Assembly: GCF_000169435.1 (NCBI RefSeq)
Contig: NZ_AAYB01000005.1
Location: 107,665-171,664 of the forward strand
From: Roseobacter sp. CCS2
GTDB taxonomy: Bacteria > Pseudomonadota > Alphaproteobacteria > Rhodobacterales > Rhodobacteraceae
Reading direction: 5' to 3'
DNA length: 64,000 bases
In this document: positions 7,997 through 17,562 of the stretch, piece after piece
Layout: the number at the start of each line of letters is the position of its first letter
Numbering within the stretch: the first letter of the stretch is position 1
Position numbers and translations under genes: made by a program
Notes under the pieces: generated by a model
What the model was told of the DNA's origin: nothing
Database searches by the model: none
Seen by the model: the letters and a program-made list of their open reading frames with translations, nothing else

Positions 7997-8650
7997 TTAG
8001 TCTTTCAACTGCGTCGTGCGTAGATATGGCAGCACCTTTGTGAAATCGCCGAACTTTGCTTTCGCGTCATCGTCGCTAACAGTTGCGGGAATGATCACAT
8101 CATCGCCCACGTTCCAGTTGGCTGGCATTGCAACGCCTTGACCGGCAGCAGTCTGCAAACCATCCAGCGCGCGCAGCACTTCGGCAAAGTTACGGCCAAC
8201 GTTCATCGGATAGGTCATGGACAGCTTCAACTGTTTGTCGGGTCCAATGATAAATACGACACGTACCGTCGCACTGTCTGCGGGTGTGCGCCCATCGGGC
8301 AGATAGGCATCGGCAGGCAACATATCGAATGCTTTAGCGACTTTGAGGTCTTCATCTGCGATGATTGGGAAACCGGCCTTGGCATCGGCAAAGGTTTCAA
8401 TATCGCCCTTCCATTTCTTGTGGTCCTCAACCCCATCCACACTGATACCAATCACTTTGGTGCCGCGTTTTTCCCATTCATCGGCCAATTGTGCGACAGC
8501 ACCAAATTCGGTCGTGCAGACCGGCGTAAAATCCTTGGGGTGCGAAAACAGGATCGCCCAGCTGTCACCGATCCAGTCGTGCAGTGAAATCGTGCCCTGA
8601 TCGGTTTCGACCGTCAGATCAGGAATTGTATCGTTGATGCGCAGACCCAT
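7997..8650 (-). CDS. 1-Cys peroxiredoxin (Prx6 type)
   Basis: This 217-residue protein has the peroxidatic motif FTPVCTTEF with C45, the only cysteine in the chain, and the extended C-terminal half typical of Prx6 enzymes (PMNVGRNFAEVLRALDGLQ, then a VGDDVIIP stretch). It reduces peroxides in the cytoplasm; with no resolving Cys it depends on an external thiol. It is transcribed away from an aldehyde dehydrogenase gene across a 123-bp intergenic region, so a shared oxidative or electrophile response is possible. No recognisable OxyR site could be picked out by eye. Confidence 0.95.
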   Translation of the reverse strand: MGLRINDTIPDLTVETDQGTISLHDWIGDSWAILFSHPKDFTPVCTTEFGAVAQLADEWEKRGTKVIGISVDGVEDHKKWKGDIETFADAKAGFPIIADEDLKVAKAFDMLPADAYLPDGRTPADSATVRVVFIIGPDKQLKLSMTYPMNVGRNFAEVLRALDGLQTAAGQGVAMPANWNVGDDVIIPATVSDDDAKAKFGDFTKVLPYLRTTQLKD

Positions 8651-8773
8651 TTTGGTGCTCCTTATCGTGTGAGTTCATCTTTCAATATAGGGATGATGAC
8701 AGGTCAACACCACATCCGCTTGCGGAAGATCAATTGCGATGCCACACAATACCGAAACCATGGGAGAACCGCG

Positions 8774-10213
8774 ATGATTGAGAGCCGCAATTTCTATATC
8801 AACGGAACATGGGTGCCGCCTGTTAAGGCGGATGATTATCATGTGATTGATCCTTCGACCGAAGACGCATGCGCGGTCATTTCCCTTGGTGATCAGGCAG
8901 ACACTGATGCCGCCGTTGCTGCCGCAACAGCCGCGTTTCCCGCATGGGCCGCGACCGACCCTGAAACGCGTGCGGGCTATGTTCGTGGGATCCTTGAACA
9001 ATATGAAGCCCGGGTCGATGAAATGGCCAAGGCGATCAGCATGGAAATGGGTGCACCGATTGATATGGCGCGCAGCAGTCAGGCGCCTTGTCTGCCATGG
9101 CATTTGAAAAATTCCTTGAAAGCCATGGAGCATATGGAATGGATCAGGCCACTTGGGGCCCATGCCCCCGATGATCGCATCGCGCTAGAGCCGATTGGCG
9201 TGGTTGGTCTGATCACGCCGTGGAACTGGCCGATGAACCAAGTGACGCTCAAGGTGATCCCGGCCTTGCTGGCCGGTTGCACAATGGTGCTGAAACCGTC
9301 TGAGGAGGCACCACTGTCGTCGCTATTATTCGCTGAGTTTGTGCATGATGCTGGCGTGCCCGCCGGTGTTTTCAACCTTGTGAACGGCGATGGTGCAGGT
9401 GTCGGCAGTCAGTTGTCCCGCCATGAAGATGTGGCGATGATCAGCTTCACCGGCTCGACCCGCGCAGGAAAGGCGATTTCTGCGGCGGCCGCTGAAACGC
9501 TTAAGCGGGTAACGTTGGAATTGGGCGGTAAGGGCGCCAATGTGATCTTTGCGGATGCCGATGAAAAGGCGGTCAAACGCGGTGTGCTGCATTGCATGAA
9601 CAATTCGGGTCAGTCTTGTAATGCGCCAACCCGGATGCTTGTTGAACGTTCTATTTATGACGAAACGGTCGAGGCTGCGGCAGAGATTGCCAGCAAGGTC
9701 GGTGTTGGCCCGTCGTCTGAGCCTGGTCGTCATATTGGCCCTGTCGTGAACAAAACGCAGTGGACCAAGATTCAGGACATGATTGAGGTCGGCATGAATG
9801 AAGGTGCCCGTCTGGTCGCGGGTGGACCCGGTTTGCCGGAGGGGATGAACAAGGGGTTTTTTGTACGTCCAACTGTCTTTGCCGATGTCACGAATGATAT
9901 GGCGATAGCGCAGCAAGAAATTTTTGGCCCTGTCCTATCGATTATTCCGTTTGAAGATGAAGCGGACGCTGTGAAGATCGCCAACGACACGCCCTATGGC
10001 CTGACTAATTATGTTCAAAGCCAAGACGGGGCCAAGCGTAACCGCATGGCCCGCGCGCTGCGTTCCGGCATGGTTGAGATGAATGGCAAAGGGCGCGGGG
10101 CCGGATCACCCTTTGGTGGTGTCAAAATGTCGGGCCGTGCCCGCGAAGGTGGCGTCTGGGGGATTGAGGAGTTCCTTGAGGTCAAAGCGATCTCTGGCTG
10201 GGGTGCCGAGTAG
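8774..10213 (+). CDS. NAD(P)-dependent aldehyde dehydrogenase
   Basis: The 479-residue product (ATG 8774, GGGAG site just upstream; an in-frame ATG 105 bases earlier adds a non-conserved extension) is of normal ALDH length. It has the Rossmann region with FTGSTRAGKAI, the general base E249 in TLELGGKGANV, and the nucleophile C282 in NNSGQSCNAPTRM. It oxidises aldehydes to acids; the substrate cannot be assigned from sequence alone. It is followed after 96 bp by a ring-cleavage dioxygenase and an esterase, so it may take part in clearing aromatic or quinone-derived aldehydes (inference). Confidence 0.93.
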   Translation: MIESRNFYINGTWVPPVKADDYHVIDPSTEDACAVISLGDQADTDAAVAAATAAFPAWAATDPETRAGYVRGILEQYEARVDEMAKAISMEMGAPIDMARSSQAPCLPWHLKNSLKAMEHMEWIRPLGAHAPDDRIALEPIGVVGLITPWNWPMNQVTLKVIPALLAGCTMVLKPSEEAPLSSLLFAEFVHDAGVPAGVFNLVNGDGAGVGSQLSRHEDVAMISFTGSTRAGKAISAAAAETLKRVTLELGGKGANVIFADADEKAVKRGVLHCMNNSGQSCNAPTRMLVERSIYDETVEAAAEIASKVGVGPSSEPGRHIGPVVNKTQWTKIQDMIEVGMNEGARLVAGGPGLPEGMNKGFFVRPTVFADVTNDMAIAQQEIFGPVLSIIPFEDEADAVKIANDTPYGLTNYVQSQDGAKRNRMARALRSGMVEMNGKGRGAGSPFGGVKMSGRAREGGVWGIEEFLEVKAISGWGAE

Positions 10214-10309
10214 CGTCATGTGCATGGGCGCACGAAATAAGTGCGCTTGTTGCCCTTTAGTGCATCGCTGAAACCGCTATCTATCCCTGCAAAGGAATAG
10301 GAGAGCGAT

Positions 10310-11239
10310 ATGATCACGCAGATTAAAGGACTACACCACGTTACCTCGCTGGCCAGTGACGCCCGTGAAAACAATGCTTTCTTCACAAACGTGCTTGGCC
10401 TGCGCCGTGTGAAAAAGACCGTCAACTTCGACGCGCCAGATGTTTATCACCTCTATTACGGTGATGAGGCCGGTTCGCCCGGCACCGTCGTGACGTACTT
10501 TCCCTTCCCCAATGCGGGACGCGGCGGAAAAGGTGTGGGCGAGGTGGGGCGCACAGCGTTCAGCATTCCCACAGGGTCTGCACAGGCTTGGCTGGACCGG
10601 TTTGCGACGTTTGAGGTGAGTGGCGTCAGCCAAGATACCCGCTTTGGCGAAAAGCGTGTGTTGTTTGATGGCCCTGATGGGGACCAATTTGCCCTTGTTG
10701 AAAGCGACGATGACCGAACCCCTTGGACCGGGAATGGCGTGAGCGAGGCGATGGGCATCCGTGGCTTCCACTCTGCCGATATGCGGCTGAAGGATGCGGG
10801 CGTCAGTGGTGAGCTGTTGCAGTTCATGGGTTATGAAAAGCTGGACCGTCAAGACAACGTGACCCGCTTCATCGTGCCCGGCGGCAATGACGCGAATACG
10901 ATTGATATCGAAGAGCTGCCAACGGCTGGCCATGCATCGCAAGGCGCGGGGTCTGTTCACCACATCGCGTTTGCGGTGGAAAACCGTGCGCGTCAGTTGG
11001 AGGTGCGCGAGGCGTTGCTAGATACCGGCTATCAGGTGACCCCGGTCATCGATCGCGACTATTTCTATGCGATCTATTTCCGCACACCCGGCGGCGTGCT
11101 GTTTGAGGTCGCGACGAACGAACCCGGCTTTAATCGTGATGAAGACACGGCACATCTGGGTGAGGCCCTGAAACTGCCCAGCCAGCACGAGCATTTGCGT
11201 GCCCGTCTGGAAGGCTTGTTACAGCCGCTAGGTGACTAA
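10310..11239 (+). CDS. VOC-family ring-cleaving dioxygenase (MhqO/LinE-like)
   Basis: The 309-residue product contains two vicinal-oxygen-chelate modules. The first begins IKGLHHVTSLASDA and the second carries VHHIAFAVENRARQL and LFEVATNEPGF, which supply the His/His/Glu metal site. This arrangement is that of the hydroquinone-type ring-cleavage dioxygenase family (PcpA/LinE/MhqO). The following gene encodes an alpha/beta hydrolase of the kind that accompanies MhqO in quinone-detoxification operons (established in Bacillus; inferred here). The ATG has a GGAGAG site 5 bases upstream. A small hairpin (GCGCAC/GTGCGC, 10228-10246) in the leader lacks a T run. Confidence 0.88.
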   Translation: MITQIKGLHHVTSLASDARENNAFFTNVLGLRRVKKTVNFDAPDVYHLYYGDEAGSPGTVVTYFPFPNAGRGGKGVGEVGRTAFSIPTGSAQAWLDRFATFEVSGVSQDTRFGEKRVLFDGPDGDQFALVESDDDRTPWTGNGVSEAMGIRGFHSADMRLKDAGVSGELLQFMGYEKLDRQDNVTRFIVPGGNDANTIDIEELPTAGHASQGAGSVHHIAFAVENRARQLEVREALLDTGYQVTPVIDRDYFYAIYFRTPGGVLFEVATNEPGFNRDEDTAHLGEALKLPSQHEHLRARLEGLLQPLGD

Positions 11240-11240
11240 C

Positions 11241-11837
11241 ATGGCTTATGTTGCGAAACGCACGGAGGGAACAGCGGGTCAACCGCTGTTCCTGACCTTC
11301 CACGGAACCGGCGGCGATGAAACCCAGTTTCATGGCTTTGCCGAACAGCTAATGCCGGGTGCGCATGTGATGTCGCCGCGTGGGGATGTGTCAGAACACG
11401 GCGCGCTGCGGTATTTCCGGCGGACGGATGAAGGTGTCTATGACATGAAAGACTTGGCTTTGCGGACAGCGGCCATGGCTGGGTTCATAGAGACTGAGAA
11501 AGACTCTTGCGAACAGTCAAAGACAATTGGCCTTGGCTATTCGAATGGTGCGAACATTCTGGCGGCGGTCGCGCTGCAGCGGCCCGATCTGATTGATGAC
11601 CTGATCCTGATGCACCCGCTGATCCCATGGTCGCCTGATGCACAACCCGGATTGGCAGGGCGGCGCATCCTGATCACCGCAGGAGAGCGTGATCCAATTT
11701 GTCCAGCGCCGCTGACGCAATCACTAGCTGACTATCTGTCAGCACAAGGGGCAGATGTATCGGTGCATTGGCATCCGGGTGGGCACGAGATTGCACAGTC
11801 AGAGATTGATGCCATTGCGGCATTTGTCAAAGCCTAG
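11241..11837 (+). CDS. Alpha/beta hydrolase, MhqD/carboxylesterase-like
   Basis: The 198-residue product starts at ATG 11241 with an AGGTGA site inside the end of the previous gene; a GTG at 11232 would overlap that gene. The fold is a compact alpha/beta hydrolase with oxyanion region HGTGGDE, nucleophile Ser in GLGYSNGAN, Asp in TAGERDPICP and His in GGHEIAQ. Relatives are small carboxylesterases or phospholipases, often linked with VOC dioxygenases in quinone or catechol resistance. It ends 4 bases inside the convergent pseudouridine synthase gene. Confidence 0.88.
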   Translation: MAYVAKRTEGTAGQPLFLTFHGTGGDETQFHGFAEQLMPGAHVMSPRGDVSEHGALRYFRRTDEGVYDMKDLALRTAAMAGFIETEKDSCEQSKTIGLGYSNGANILAAVALQRPDLIDDLILMHPLIPWSPDAQPGLAGRRILITAGERDPICPAPLTQSLADYLSAQGADVSVHWHPGGHEIAQSEIDAIAAFVKA

Positions 11838-12478
11838 AAAGGACATTTTGCTGTAATCCGGATGCCTTGCCCGCCGTCAGGATGCCGGAACTGCAAAGTC
11901 TCAGAATGCAGCATAAGGCGCGGGTGGTCCCGCGCCTTGCCTTCCGCATAAAACGGGTCGCCCAAAATCGGATGGCCAAGTGCCAGCATATGCACGCGCA
12001 ACTGATGTGACCGCCCGGTGCGAGGCATCAGGCGCACCCGCGTTTCGCCATCCTTGGCGCGGACCACACGCCAATCTGTTACGGCTTGCTTGCCGTTTTC
12101 ATGATCCACCATTTGGCGGGGGCGGTTTGGCCAGTCTACGATCAGTGGCAGATCGACTGTCCCGGTCTTTTCGGTCATTTCGCCCCAGACGCGCGCAACA
12201 TAGGTTTTCTTGGTCTGTCGTTTTTCGAACTGTAACCCAAGGTGGCGCTGGGCATGGGGGGTCAGGGCAAAGATCATCACGCCGGATGTGTCCCGGTCCA
12301 ACCGATGCACCAACAGCGCCATCGGAAAGGCCGCTTGCACGCGTGCCAACAGGCAATCGGCCAGATGTTCGCCTTTACCCGGCACAGACAGCAGACCGCT
12401 GGGCTTATCGACCAAAAGCACCTGATGATCGTCATGCAGGATGACAAGCGGGTCTTGCGGCGGGTTGTAGTCGCTCAC
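11834..12478 (-). CDS. RluA-family RNA pseudouridine synthase
   Basis: The 214-residue product has the RluA catalytic motif HRLDRDTSGVMIF, with the Asp that attacks the uridine, the KTYVARVWG stretch and the C-terminal RTGRSHQLRVHM. No S4 domain is present and the length is close to RluA itself, so modification of 23S rRNA U746 and/or tRNA U32 is likely but not certain. The GTG start overlaps the stop of the upstream yggS-like gene as GTGA, so the two are coupled. Confidence 0.9.
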   Translation of the reverse strand: MSDYNPPQDPLVILHDDHQVLLVDKPSGLLSVPGKGEHLADCLLARVQAAFPMALLVHRLDRDTSGVMIFALTPHAQRHLGLQFEKRQTKKTYVARVWGEMTEKTGTVDLPLIVDWPNRPRQMVDHENGKQAVTDWRVVRAKDGETRVRLMPRTGRSHQLRVHMLALGHPILGDPFYAEGKARDHPRLMLHSETLQFRHPDGGQGIRITAKCPF

Positions 12479-13128
12479 CCGTAAACGCGCTCACCAAAAA
12501 TGGCAGATCCGACGCGGATATGTGTGGCCCCCAAGGCAATGGCGCTTTCAAAGTCGCTGCTCATGCCCATCGATAGGTCGGTCAGGTCATTGCGCGCTGC
12601 GATTTTGGCCAGCAATGCGAAATGCAGTGATGGTTCTTCGTCAACGGGGGGAATACACATCAACCCTTTTAGCGGTAGATCAAGCGCGCGGACCTCAGCA
12701 ATAAAGGCATCGGCCTCAGCCGGTAGAACACCGGCCTTTTGCTGTTCTTCACCGGTATTCACCTGAATAAACAAATCCGGGCAAGAGCCAAGGTCTTGTG
12801 CATGACGTGCGATTGTATTGGCCAGTTTGGGGCGATCAACCGTATGGATGGCATCAGCCAGCTGCATGGCTTGCTTGGTCTTGTTAGTTTGCAGGGGGCC
12901 AATCAGGTGAAGCTTGATACCGGTATAGTGTTCACGAAATTCAGGCCATTTGCCTGCTGCCTCTTGCACTTTGTTTTCGCCAAAGATGCGGTGGCCTTCG
13001 TCCAGCACTGCTTTAACACGTGCGTCTGGCTGTACTTTGGACACCGCGATGAGAGACAGTTCATGCATTGACCGACCGGCTTTTTCGGCAGCCTTGGACA
13101 TGCGGGCGGTGATTTCGGATAGGGACAT
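12475..13128 (-). CDS. YggS/PLPBP-family pyridoxal-phosphate homeostasis protein
   Basis: The 217-residue protein is chosen from ATG 13128, which has a near-perfect AAGGAGG site five bases upstream; an in-frame extension of 11 codons is less likely. The PLP-binding lysine is K31 in AVSKVQPD. Other family signatures are FGENKVQEA, HLIGPLQTNK, VNTGEEQQKAG and SMGMSSDFE. It is a single-domain alanine-racemase-like fold with no known catalytic turnover that keeps free PLP and amino-acid metabolism balanced. It is cotranscribed with the RluA-type gene. Confidence 0.96.
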   Translation of the reverse strand: MSLSEITARMSKAAEKAGRSMHELSLIAVSKVQPDARVKAVLDEGHRIFGENKVQEAAGKWPEFREHYTGIKLHLIGPLQTNKTKQAMQLADAIHTVDRPKLANTIARHAQDLGSCPDLFIQVNTGEEQQKAGVLPAEADAFIAEVRALDLPLKGLMCIPPVDEEPSLHFALLAKIAARNDLTDLSMGMSSDFESAIALGATHIRVGSAIFGERVYG

Positions 13129-13167
13129 AAGCGCCTCCTTTTCACCGTTTATGTGCAACATGGATGC

Positions 13168-13202
13168 GCAAAAGAAAAGAGCGGACGAAAACGCCCGCTC
13201 TT
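13168..13202 (-). terminator. Rho-independent terminator after the porin gene
   Basis: On the minus strand AGAGCGGGCG pairs with CGTCCGCTCT around a TTTT loop (one G-T pair), followed by TTTCTTTT. It sits just past the porin stop codon. Confidence 0.85.
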
Positions 13203-13225
13203 TCAGCTTAATTCACGTAGGTGAA

Positions 13226-14194
13226 TTAGAACTTAACTTTGATACCCATATCAGCAACGGTGTTGCTGTCGTCGTCGAGGATTGGGCTGTCCACCTGGCC
13301 GATACCACCGGCAAGCGTCACACCGCCACCGAGGTCGTACTCAATACCGACACCGAAGTCGACTTCGTCTTCGTCAAGGTCGGTCGCACCGATTGTCCCG
13401 ACGATGGTCAAAGCACCCACTGGATATGCTACAGATGCACCGTAGCCGGAGATCGAATCTGCGTCGATGGCAGGATTGGCGTCGAAGTCATCGCTTGATG
13501 CATTGTGGAAGAACAGGTCGATATCAGCACCGCCAGCAGTCAAAGAACCACCGATGGCAAATGTCTCAACATCGGAGTTACCCAAAGGACCCACTTCATC
13601 GTTTGTGAAGCTGACGCCAACTGAGAATGTTCCGGCATCGTAGCCTGCTGCAACACCATAGTCTTCGGATGCTTCGTCACCGTTTTCGCTCATGTCGGCA
13701 GAGGCAGCAACGGTAATTGCACCGAACTCGCCTTTGACAAGAATGTTCTGGCTATTGTTGTCGAAGAATGTTTCTGCAGTATCGTCAATGCCGATACCGT
13801 CAAAACCAACATCGCTCAGAGTGCCAACAACATTGTCGTCAGCAGCACCAGGTTCACCGATAGTCACTGTAATGCCACCAGCAGATACGTAGAATTCTTC
13901 GTCAGTGATCAAGGCGCCATCTTTAGAGTCAAGGTTACCATCTTCGATTGAAGAACCCGTGTCGATATCAAGATCGAAAGACGCACCAACTTCCAGACCA
14001 CCATCTGTAGTGGTCTTGCCGGCAACGCCAAAATCAAGCTCAACAAACTGTGTTGTTTCTTCATCAGCATCTTCAACATATTTCAGACCGGCAACAGCTT
14101 CACCGGAGATTGTGATTGAAGCGCCGTGGCCTTCCGCAGCGGCGAAGCCTGCTGTGAAGACGAGTGCAGTCGTAGCAAGAAGCACTTTTTTCAT
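13226..14194 (-). CDS. Outer-membrane porin (Rhodobacter type)
   Basis: The 322-residue product has a typical signal peptide (MKKVLLATTALVFTAGFAAA, then EGHG). The mature chain is rich in Gly, Asp and alternating beta-strand patterns and ends in KVKF, the terminal aromatic expected for recognition by the BAM complex. The first strand ASITISGEAVAGLKYVED matches roseobacterial general porins. It should form a trimeric 16-strand barrel for diffusion of small solutes. The start has a GAGGGAA site. It is monocistronic, with its own terminator and a long (348 bp) upstream region. Confidence 0.93.
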   Translation of the reverse strand: MKKVLLATTALVFTAGFAAAEGHGASITISGEAVAGLKYVEDADEETTQFVELDFGVAGKTTTDGGLEVGASFDLDIDTGSSIEDGNLDSKDGALITDEEFYVSAGGITVTIGEPGAADDNVVGTLSDVGFDGIGIDDTAETFFDNNSQNILVKGEFGAITVAASADMSENGDEASEDYGVAAGYDAGTFSVGVSFTNDEVGPLGNSDVETFAIGGSLTAGGADIDLFFHNASSDDFDANPAIDADSISGYGASVAYPVGALTIVGTIGATDLDEDEVDFGVGIEYDLGGGVTLAGGIGQVDSPILDDDSNTVADMGIKVKF

Positions 14195-14542
14195 GGTTTA
14201 ATTCCCTCGTAGGTAGTTACATTTTACTCAACTGGGATCCACCCAAATTGATTGCGGATGTTGTCTGCCCCTTATTATCCGATTGCAAGTTACACAGACG
14301 GGTAGACTGCACAGCACTAAATTATGATGCAACTTTGCCACATCAGTATCAGGCGCTGTATTCGTATCCCAAGGGGAAAATTGTCTTGTGGCAGAAAAGC
14401 CGTGTTGTTAAGCACAACAGACCCCGCAGACTGTATGAACAGCAAAACCACACGATTGTTTTTGTTTTTATATACGTAGTGGGTCTGTCGGCTTGCAGCG
14501 ACACGGTGCCGTCAGTAACTCAGGTCGCGATAGGATGAATGG
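14195..14542 (+). other. Intergenic region upstream of porin and DUF3576 genes
   Basis: This 348-bp stretch should hold the divergent promoters. An interrupted inverted repeat TGTTGT-taagc-ACAACA lies near 14403-14420. From ATG 14435 a very short frame reads MNSKTTRLFLFLYT and stops; in the next frame the sequence continues VVGLSACSDTVPSV, which looks like a lipobox. A shift in the T-rich run at 14456-14471 would join them. No convincing complete gene is present. Confidence 0.5.
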
Positions 14543-14941
14543 ATGGCTATGCTCCTTACGAAACGTGCTTTTTTATCTGTTGCATTGATTGGAGCTTTGG
14601 TCGCTTGCGGCAGCGGCACACCGCCAACCCCCCGCGGGGCGGAAAGCGTGGCTGTGAACCGCTATCTGTGGGCGGCATCCCTTGATGTGCTAAGCTTCCT
14701 GCCAGTGCAAACAGCGGATCCTTTTACAGGTGTGATTACCACGGGCTTTGGGACGCCCCCGGGCAGTGGCCGTGCTTATCGTGCCACCGTGCAGGTGAAA
14801 GACCCTGCGATGGATGCCCGCTCGCTCAACGTTAGTTTGCTGACCCGTAACGGCCCGGTCGCCGTTGAAACCGAACGTGCCGTGACCGACGCAATCCTAG
14901 CACGTGCCCGCCAGTTACGGATTGCCGACGGCGCACTATAG
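14543..14941 (+). CDS. DUF3576 lipoprotein
   Basis: The 132-residue product has a lipoprotein signal peptide with lipobox LVACGSG (Cys near residue 22). The rest, with AESVAVNRYLWAASLDVLSFLPV and a C-terminal ARARQLRIADGAL, matches the DUF3576 family found directly upstream of leuS in many alphaproteobacteria. Molecular function is unknown; an outer-membrane or envelope role is likely because lptE lies two genes downstream. A terminator at 14971-15003 separates it partly from leuS. Confidence 0.88.
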   Translation: MAMLLTKRAFLSVALIGALVACGSGTPPTPRGAESVAVNRYLWAASLDVLSFLPVQTADPFTGVITTGFGTPPGSGRAYRATVQVKDPAMDARSLNVSLLTRNGPVAVETERAVTDAILARARQLRIADGAL

Positions 14942-14970
14942 CCATCGGCACCAAGCCCGATTATGAATAG

Positions 14971-15003
14971 CGCCGGGCCCACTGCCCGGCGTTTTGCTTT
15001 TTT
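14971..15003 (+). terminator. Rho-independent terminator between DUF3576 gene and leuS
   Basis: CGCCGGGC and GCCCGGCG form a strong stem around CCACT, followed by GTTTTGCTTTTTT. Confidence 0.8.
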
Positions 15004-15018
15004 CGAAAGACCGATAAG

Positions 15019-17562
15019 ATGACGACTTACTCTCCCGCCGAAATCGAGGCGAAATGGCAAGATGCATGGGCTGATGCCCAGACCTTTAAGGCGGAACGCA
15101 GCGCTGATAAGCCCAAGTATTACGTGCTTGAGATGTTTCCCTATCCGTCCGGCCGCATCCATATGGGCCATGTGCGCAACTACACCATGGGCGACGTGAT
15201 TGCGCGCTATAAGCTGGCGACCGGTCACAATATCCTGCACCCAATGGGTTGGGATGCGTTCGGGATGCCAGCCGAAAATGCGGCGATGGCATCGGGGGGT
15301 CACCCCAAGGATTGGACCTATAGCAACATCGCCGACATGAAGGCGCAGATGAAGCCGCTGGGCCTGTCGATTGACTGGTCACGCGAATTCGCGACTTGTG
15401 ATCCCAAATACTATGGCCAGCAACAGGCCCTGTTCATTGATTTCCTGTCCAAGGGCCTGATTTACCGTAAGAAAGCGGTCGTGAACTGGGACCCGGTCGA
15501 TATGACCGTGCTGGCCAATGAGCAGGTGATTGACGGCAAGGGCTGGCGATCCGGGGCCGAGGTTGAACGGCGCGAACTGGTGCAATGGTTCTTCAAAATC
15601 AGCGATTATTCCGAAGAATTGCTGAGTGCAATTGACGGGCTGGACAATTGGCCCGCCAAGGTGAAACTGATGCAGGCGAACTGGATCGGTAAGTCGCGCG
15701 GATTGCAGTTTGCTTTTCAGCGTACCAACGGTGGCGAGATTGAGGTTTATACAACCCGACCCGACACGCTGTTGGGGGCGTCCTTTGTGGGTATTTCCCC
15801 GGATCATCCGCTGGCCAAGAAATTGGAAGCGAAAGACGACACTGTTGCGGCCTTCTGCGCTGAATGCCGCAAGGGTGGGACAACCGCCGAAGCGATTGAG
15901 AAGGCTGATAAGCTGGGTCATGACACTGGTCTGACAGTAAAACACCCGTTGAAGGGGCAGCCTGATCTGCCGGTTTACATCACGAACTTTATCCTGATGG
16001 ACTATGGCACTGGGGCGATCTTTGGCTGCCCTGCGCATGACCAGCGCGATCTGGATTTTGCGCGCAAATATGACCTGCCTGTGATTAGCACATATGCCCC
16101 CGTCAATGACGAAGGCATTAAGATGCCAGAGGATGGCGGTGACGCTTACGTCCCGCCCAAGTCTGAAAAAGTGATCTACATCCGCGGCTTTGCAGGTGAA
16201 ACCGAGCAAACGGGCGACGAAGGCATCGCCACCGCGATTGCGTTCTGCGAGGCCAATGGTATTGGCAATGGCGTTACCAAATTTCGCCTGCGCGACTGGG
16301 GCCTGAGTCGTCAGCGTTATTGGGGCTGTCCGATCCCCGTTGTGCATTGTGACGACTGCGGTGTGGTGCCTGAAAAGAAAGAAAACCTGCCGGTTGAGCT
16401 GCCTTATGACGTGAGCTTCGACACCCCCGGCAACCCACTGGACCGTCATCCGACGTGGCGTGACTGCGCCTGCCCATCTTGCGGTAAGCCAGCGCAGCGT
16501 GAGACCGACACGATGGATACGTTTGTGGATTCGTCATGGTATTTTGCTCGCTTCACGTCGCCTGACGCCGACACACCGACAAATCTGGAAGATGCCTCTT
16601 ATTGGATGAACGTCGACCAGTATATTGGCGGGATCGAACATGCGATTCTGCACCTGCTCTACAGCCGCTTCTTTGCCCGCGCGATGCAAATGACAGGCCA
16701 CCTGCCGCAAGGTACCGAAGAGCCGTTTAATGCACTGTTCACGCAAGGCATGGTAACACATGAGATTTATCAAACGACTGATGAAAAGGGCCGTCCGGTT
16801 TACCACCTGCCAGAGGATGTCACTGATGGAAAGCTGGCGGATGGGACCGAGGTGCAGATCGTGCCTTCGGCCAAAATGTCAAAATCCAAAAAGAATGTCG
16901 TTGATCCCGATGATATCCTCGCCAAATACGGTGCCGACACCGCCCGTTGGTTCGTCCTGTCTGACAGCCCGCCCGAACGGGACGTGGAGTGGACAGCCTC
17001 TGGCGCTGAGGCGACGTTCAAGCACCTGAACCGTGTGCATCGCGTGGCGACCGATATTGCCGCCATGGATGAAGACACAAGCACGGATGATGAAGACCTG
17101 CTGCGCGCGATGCATAAGGCGATCCATGACGTGACCATGGGGGTCGAGACGTTTGGTTTTAATGCCGCGATTGCAAAGCTTTATGCTTTTACCAATGTGC
17201 TGGCGAAATCCAAAGCAGGTGGATCGGCCAAGCGGCAGGCGGCTAAGGTTCTGGCGCAGTTGATGTCCCCCATGACCCCGCACTTGTCCGAAGAAATCTG
17301 GTCTATGCTGGGCGGTGAGGGCCTGATCGCGAATGCGCCGTGGCCAGTTGCGGATGAGGCGATGCTGGTGGAAGACACAGTGACCATGCCGATCCAGATC
17401 AACGGCAAACGGCGCGCCGAAATTCAGGTGGCCGCCGATGCATCGAAAGATGCGGTTGAAAAGATGGCGATGGATTTGGAGGTCGTGCAAACCGCCCTTG
17501 GCGGTGCGGCACCCAAAAAGCTGATCGTCGTCCCCGGACGGATTGTGAACATTGTCATCTAA
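15019..17562 (+). CDS. leuS: Leucyl-tRNA synthetase
   Basis: This 847-residue class Ia synthetase has the HIGH-type motif as HMGH (in [16 protein letters not shown], near residue 47) and the KMSKS loop ([16 protein letters not shown], near residue 620). The CP1 editing domain ([14 protein letters not shown]) and the C-terminal anticodon and tRNA-binding parts are complete. It charges tRNA-Leu in the cytoplasm. Its last 11 bases overlap the start of lptE, as in other Rhodobacteraceae. Confidence 0.98.
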   Translation: MTTYSPAEIEAKWQDAWADAQTFKAERSADKPKYYVLEMFPYPSGRIHMGHVRNYTMGDVIARYKLATGHNILHPMGWDAFGMPAENAAMASGGHPKDWTYSNIADMKAQMKPLGLSIDWSREFATCDPKYYGQQQALFIDFLSKGLIYRKKAVVNWDPVDMTVLANEQVIDGKGWRSGAEVERRELVQWFFKISDYSEELLSAIDGLDNWPAKVKLMQANWIGKSRGLQFAFQRTNGGEIEVYTTRPDTLLGASFVGISPDHPLAKKLEAKDDTVAAFCAECRKGGTTAEAIEKADKLGHDTGLTVKHPLKGQPDLPVYITNFILMDYGTGAIFGCPAHDQRDLDFARKYDLPVISTYAPVNDEGIKMPEDGGDAYVPPKSEKVIYIRGFAGETEQTGDEGIATAIAFCEANGIGNGVTKFRLRDWGLSRQRYWGCPIPVVHCDDCGVVPEKKENLPVELPYDVSFDTPGNPLDRHPTWRDCACPSCGKPAQRETDTMDTFVDSSWYFARFTSPDADTPTNLEDASYWMNVDQYIGGIEHAILHLLYSRFFARAMQMTGHLPQGTEEPFNALFTQGMVTHEIYQTTDEKGRPVYHLPEDVTDGKLADGTEVQIVPSAKMSKSKKNVVDPDDILAKYGADTARWFVLSDSPPERDVEWTASGAEATFKHLNRVHRVATDIAAMDEDTSTDDEDLLRAMHKAIHDVTMGVETFGFNAAIAKLYAFTNVLAKSKAGGSAKRQAAKVLAQLMSPMTPHLSEEIWSMLGGEGLIANAPWPVADEAMLVEDTVTMPIQINGKRRAEIQVAADASKDAVEKMAMDLEVVQTALGGAAPKKLIVVPGRIVNIVI

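Noticed and set aside
10228..10246. GCGCAC/GTGCGC hairpin after the aldehyde dehydrogenase gene as a terminator
   Set aside because: No T run follows; may be incidental.
14248..14538. 96-residue frame upstream of the DUF3576 gene
   Set aside because: No ribosome binding site, composition unlike a protein for most of its length; only the last part resembles a lipobox, discussed as a finding.
15379..16449. 356-residue antisense frame inside leuS
   Set aside because: Shadow of leuS; no family resemblance.
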